Source: Blastococcus sp. CT_GayMR16
GTDB taxonomy: Bacteria > Actinomycetota > Actinomycetes > Mycobacteriales > Geodermatophilaceae
Direction of reading: 5' to 3'
Length of the DNA: 64,000 bases
NCBI RefSeq assembly: GCF_004570875.1
Contig: NZ_SPQK01000002.1
Span: 310,001-374,000, forward strand
Part shown: in pieces, positions 62,833-64,000 of the stretch
Numbering within the stretch: position 1 is the stretch's first letter
Layout: each line of letters starts with the position of its first letter
Position numbers and translations under genes: made by a program
The notes under the pieces: generated by a model
Database searches by the model: none
What the model was told of the DNA's origin: nothing
Seen by the model: the letters and a program-made list of their open reading frames with translations, nothing else

Positions 62833-63901
62833 TCCGGAGCTCCGGGTGGTCGCGACCACCCGCGAGCTGCGGGCCGCGGCGGAACGGCTCAGCCTGCCCG
62901 CTGTCGCGCTGGCCCCGGCGCTGGTCGAGCCCTCGCTGCGACTCCTGGCCGACGGGGCGGGGGCGGCCGTGCTGCTGCGCCGTCAGTGGGCCGGCGACGG
63001 CACGGCGGAGGCGGTCGTCCTGCACCGCGCCGGCGTCCCGCTGGAGCACCCGGCGGTCGTGGCGACGGCACTTGCCTGGGGATGCGACCAGATCTGCCAC
63101 GCTTCCACCGGCCGCGCGGTCGACGTCCCCGCGCACCGGTACGACGTTCCGCTGGTCGAGCGATTCCGGCAGCTCGCGGCCCGGGCCGCCACGCGGGTGG
63201 AGATCGCGGTGGCGCTGGCCCAGGACAGCGGCCGGGAACGGGACAAGGACGACGGCAGCCCGAGGATCGACGCGGACGAGGCTGCGCACCGGGCCGCTGT
63301 GGAGGTCCTCGCGTCGCTCGGCGTCCCGGTGCTCAGCGAGGAGCGCGCGGACGGCGCCGTCGCGGACGGGCAGCCGTGGGTGGTGGTCGACCCGCTCGAC
63401 GGCACGGGCAACTTCGCCGCGGGTCTGCCGCCGTGGGCGTTCTCCGTGGCGCTGGTCTCCGCCGGCCGTCCCGTCGCGGGGCTGGTCGCCGACCTCTCCT
63501 CGGGCCGCCGGTGGGAGGGCGCAGACGGTGCGGGCGCCCGGCGCGACGGCGTCCCGGTGCAACCGCGGCCGGGGAGCACGGTCGTCGTCCCCAGTGCGCC
63601 GGCGGGGGACAGCGTCGTCGTCCCGACCACGGCCCGCCGCGTGCGGATCACCGGGTGCACGGCGATCGACCTGTGCCTGGTCGCCGACGGCTCCGCGGCG
63701 GCCTGGCACGACGTCGACCGCAGCGGCAGCCATGTGCACGACGCCGCCGGGGGGCTGGCGATCCTGCTGGCCGCCGGGGGAGTCGCGCTGACCCCCGACG
63801 GCGAGCCGCTGCTGCTGAGCCCCGACACCGGGGCGCGCATCCACTTCGTCGCAGCCCCGAACGACGCGGCCGCCCGCGACCTGCTGGCGGCCGTGCGCTG
63901 A
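62825..63901 (+). CDS. Inositol monophosphatase family-like protein
   Basis: 358 residues. The middle holds IMPase-like motifs: SEERADGAV (metal Glu) and [23 protein letters not shown] (Asp-Pro-Leu-Asp-Gly-Thr-x-Asn), so Mg-dependent phosphatase chemistry is likely. The first 140 residues have no clear match. GTG 62825 overlaps the end of ppc. Ends by converging with a gene cut at the window edge. Confidence 0.8.
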
Positions 63902-63904
63902 CGT

Positions 63905-64000
63905 CTAGCGGGCGGTAGCGGCGCGGATGGCCGCCAGCAGCGCCTCCCGCTCGTGCAGGGTGGTCCGCGCCCGCCCACGGGTGGCACCGAGCGCCATCTC
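63905..64000 (-). CDS. Unidentified protein, C-terminal end only
   Basis: 31 residues up to a TAG at 63905-63907, open to the window edge: MALGATRGRARTTLHEREAL then LAAIRAATAR, basic and helical. The frame is unbroken and the codon use fits the window, but it is too short to name. It converges on the phosphatase-like gene. Confidence 0.4.
   Translation of the reverse strand, partial: EMALGATRGRARTTLHEREALLAAIRAATAR

Overview
The window is very GC-rich actinobacterial chromosome (third codon positions are almost all G or C, GTG starts are frequent, and many genes lack ribosome binding sites). Gene content points to Geodermatophilaceae (Blastococcus, Geodermatophilus or Modestobacter) or a close relative: an F420-dependent oxidoreductase, DUF2530, DUF2771, DUF3027, DUF6458 and DUF4031 proteins, SepH, a UdgX-type protein and an actinobacterial XPB helicase. 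No transposase, integrase, tRNA, rRNA or CRISPR array was seen. This is dense core chromosome, and its unusual features lie mostly between the genes.

Layout. 1-6.1 kb: end of groL, a frameshifted VOC gene, DUF72, an acidic low-complexity protein, a VOC/oxidoreductase pair, DUF4031, and an M20 peptidase/HD operon. 6.1-8.2 kb: a scramblase-like protein whose stop codon is the first triplet of a 5 x 34 bp tandem array, then a 3 x 49 bp array, a candidate structured small RNA with promoter and terminator, and a small membrane protein. 8.2-20 kb: a large LuxR-family ATPase regulator, two SF2 helicases (one XPB), a helicase-associated protein, cyclopropane fatty acid synthase and a PIN protein. 20-25 kb: acyl-CoA synthetase, small membrane proteins, an EEP phosphatase, a nucleotidyltransferase and a DUF202 pair.

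25-44 kb resembles the mycobacterial cspB to sepH neighbourhood: cold shock protein, DUF2771 lipoprotein, MFS, DUF3027, DUF2530, MarR, TrmH-type methyltransferase and SepH in the same relative order. Between them lie a purine-type permease, a MarR-coupled MFS exporter, thpR, a TetR/ABC-2 operon and a heterodimeric ABC exporter. 44-54 kb: S9 peptidase with a circularly permuted ATP-grasp protein, a hybrid histidine kinase carrying an RsbW-like domain, serC, citrate synthase, divergent pdxH and an MFS gene. 55-64 kb: UdgX, a NatAB-like ABC pair, an F420 oxidoreductase, a TPR protein, ppc, an inositol-phosphatase-like protein and the end of one more gene.

Regulation and non-coding structure. Many starts are leaderless, with a TANNNT-like hexamer 6-8 bases before GTG or ATG. 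Several operons use 4-base GTGA or ATGA overlaps, and two genes (thpR and a TetR gene) appear to start with CTG inside a CTGA overlap. Four families of hairpin repeats lie at gene ends, and in two of them the arms differ between copies while staying complementary. Those families, the candidate small RNA and the three-hairpin element at 37.7 kb are the best candidates for something undescribed.
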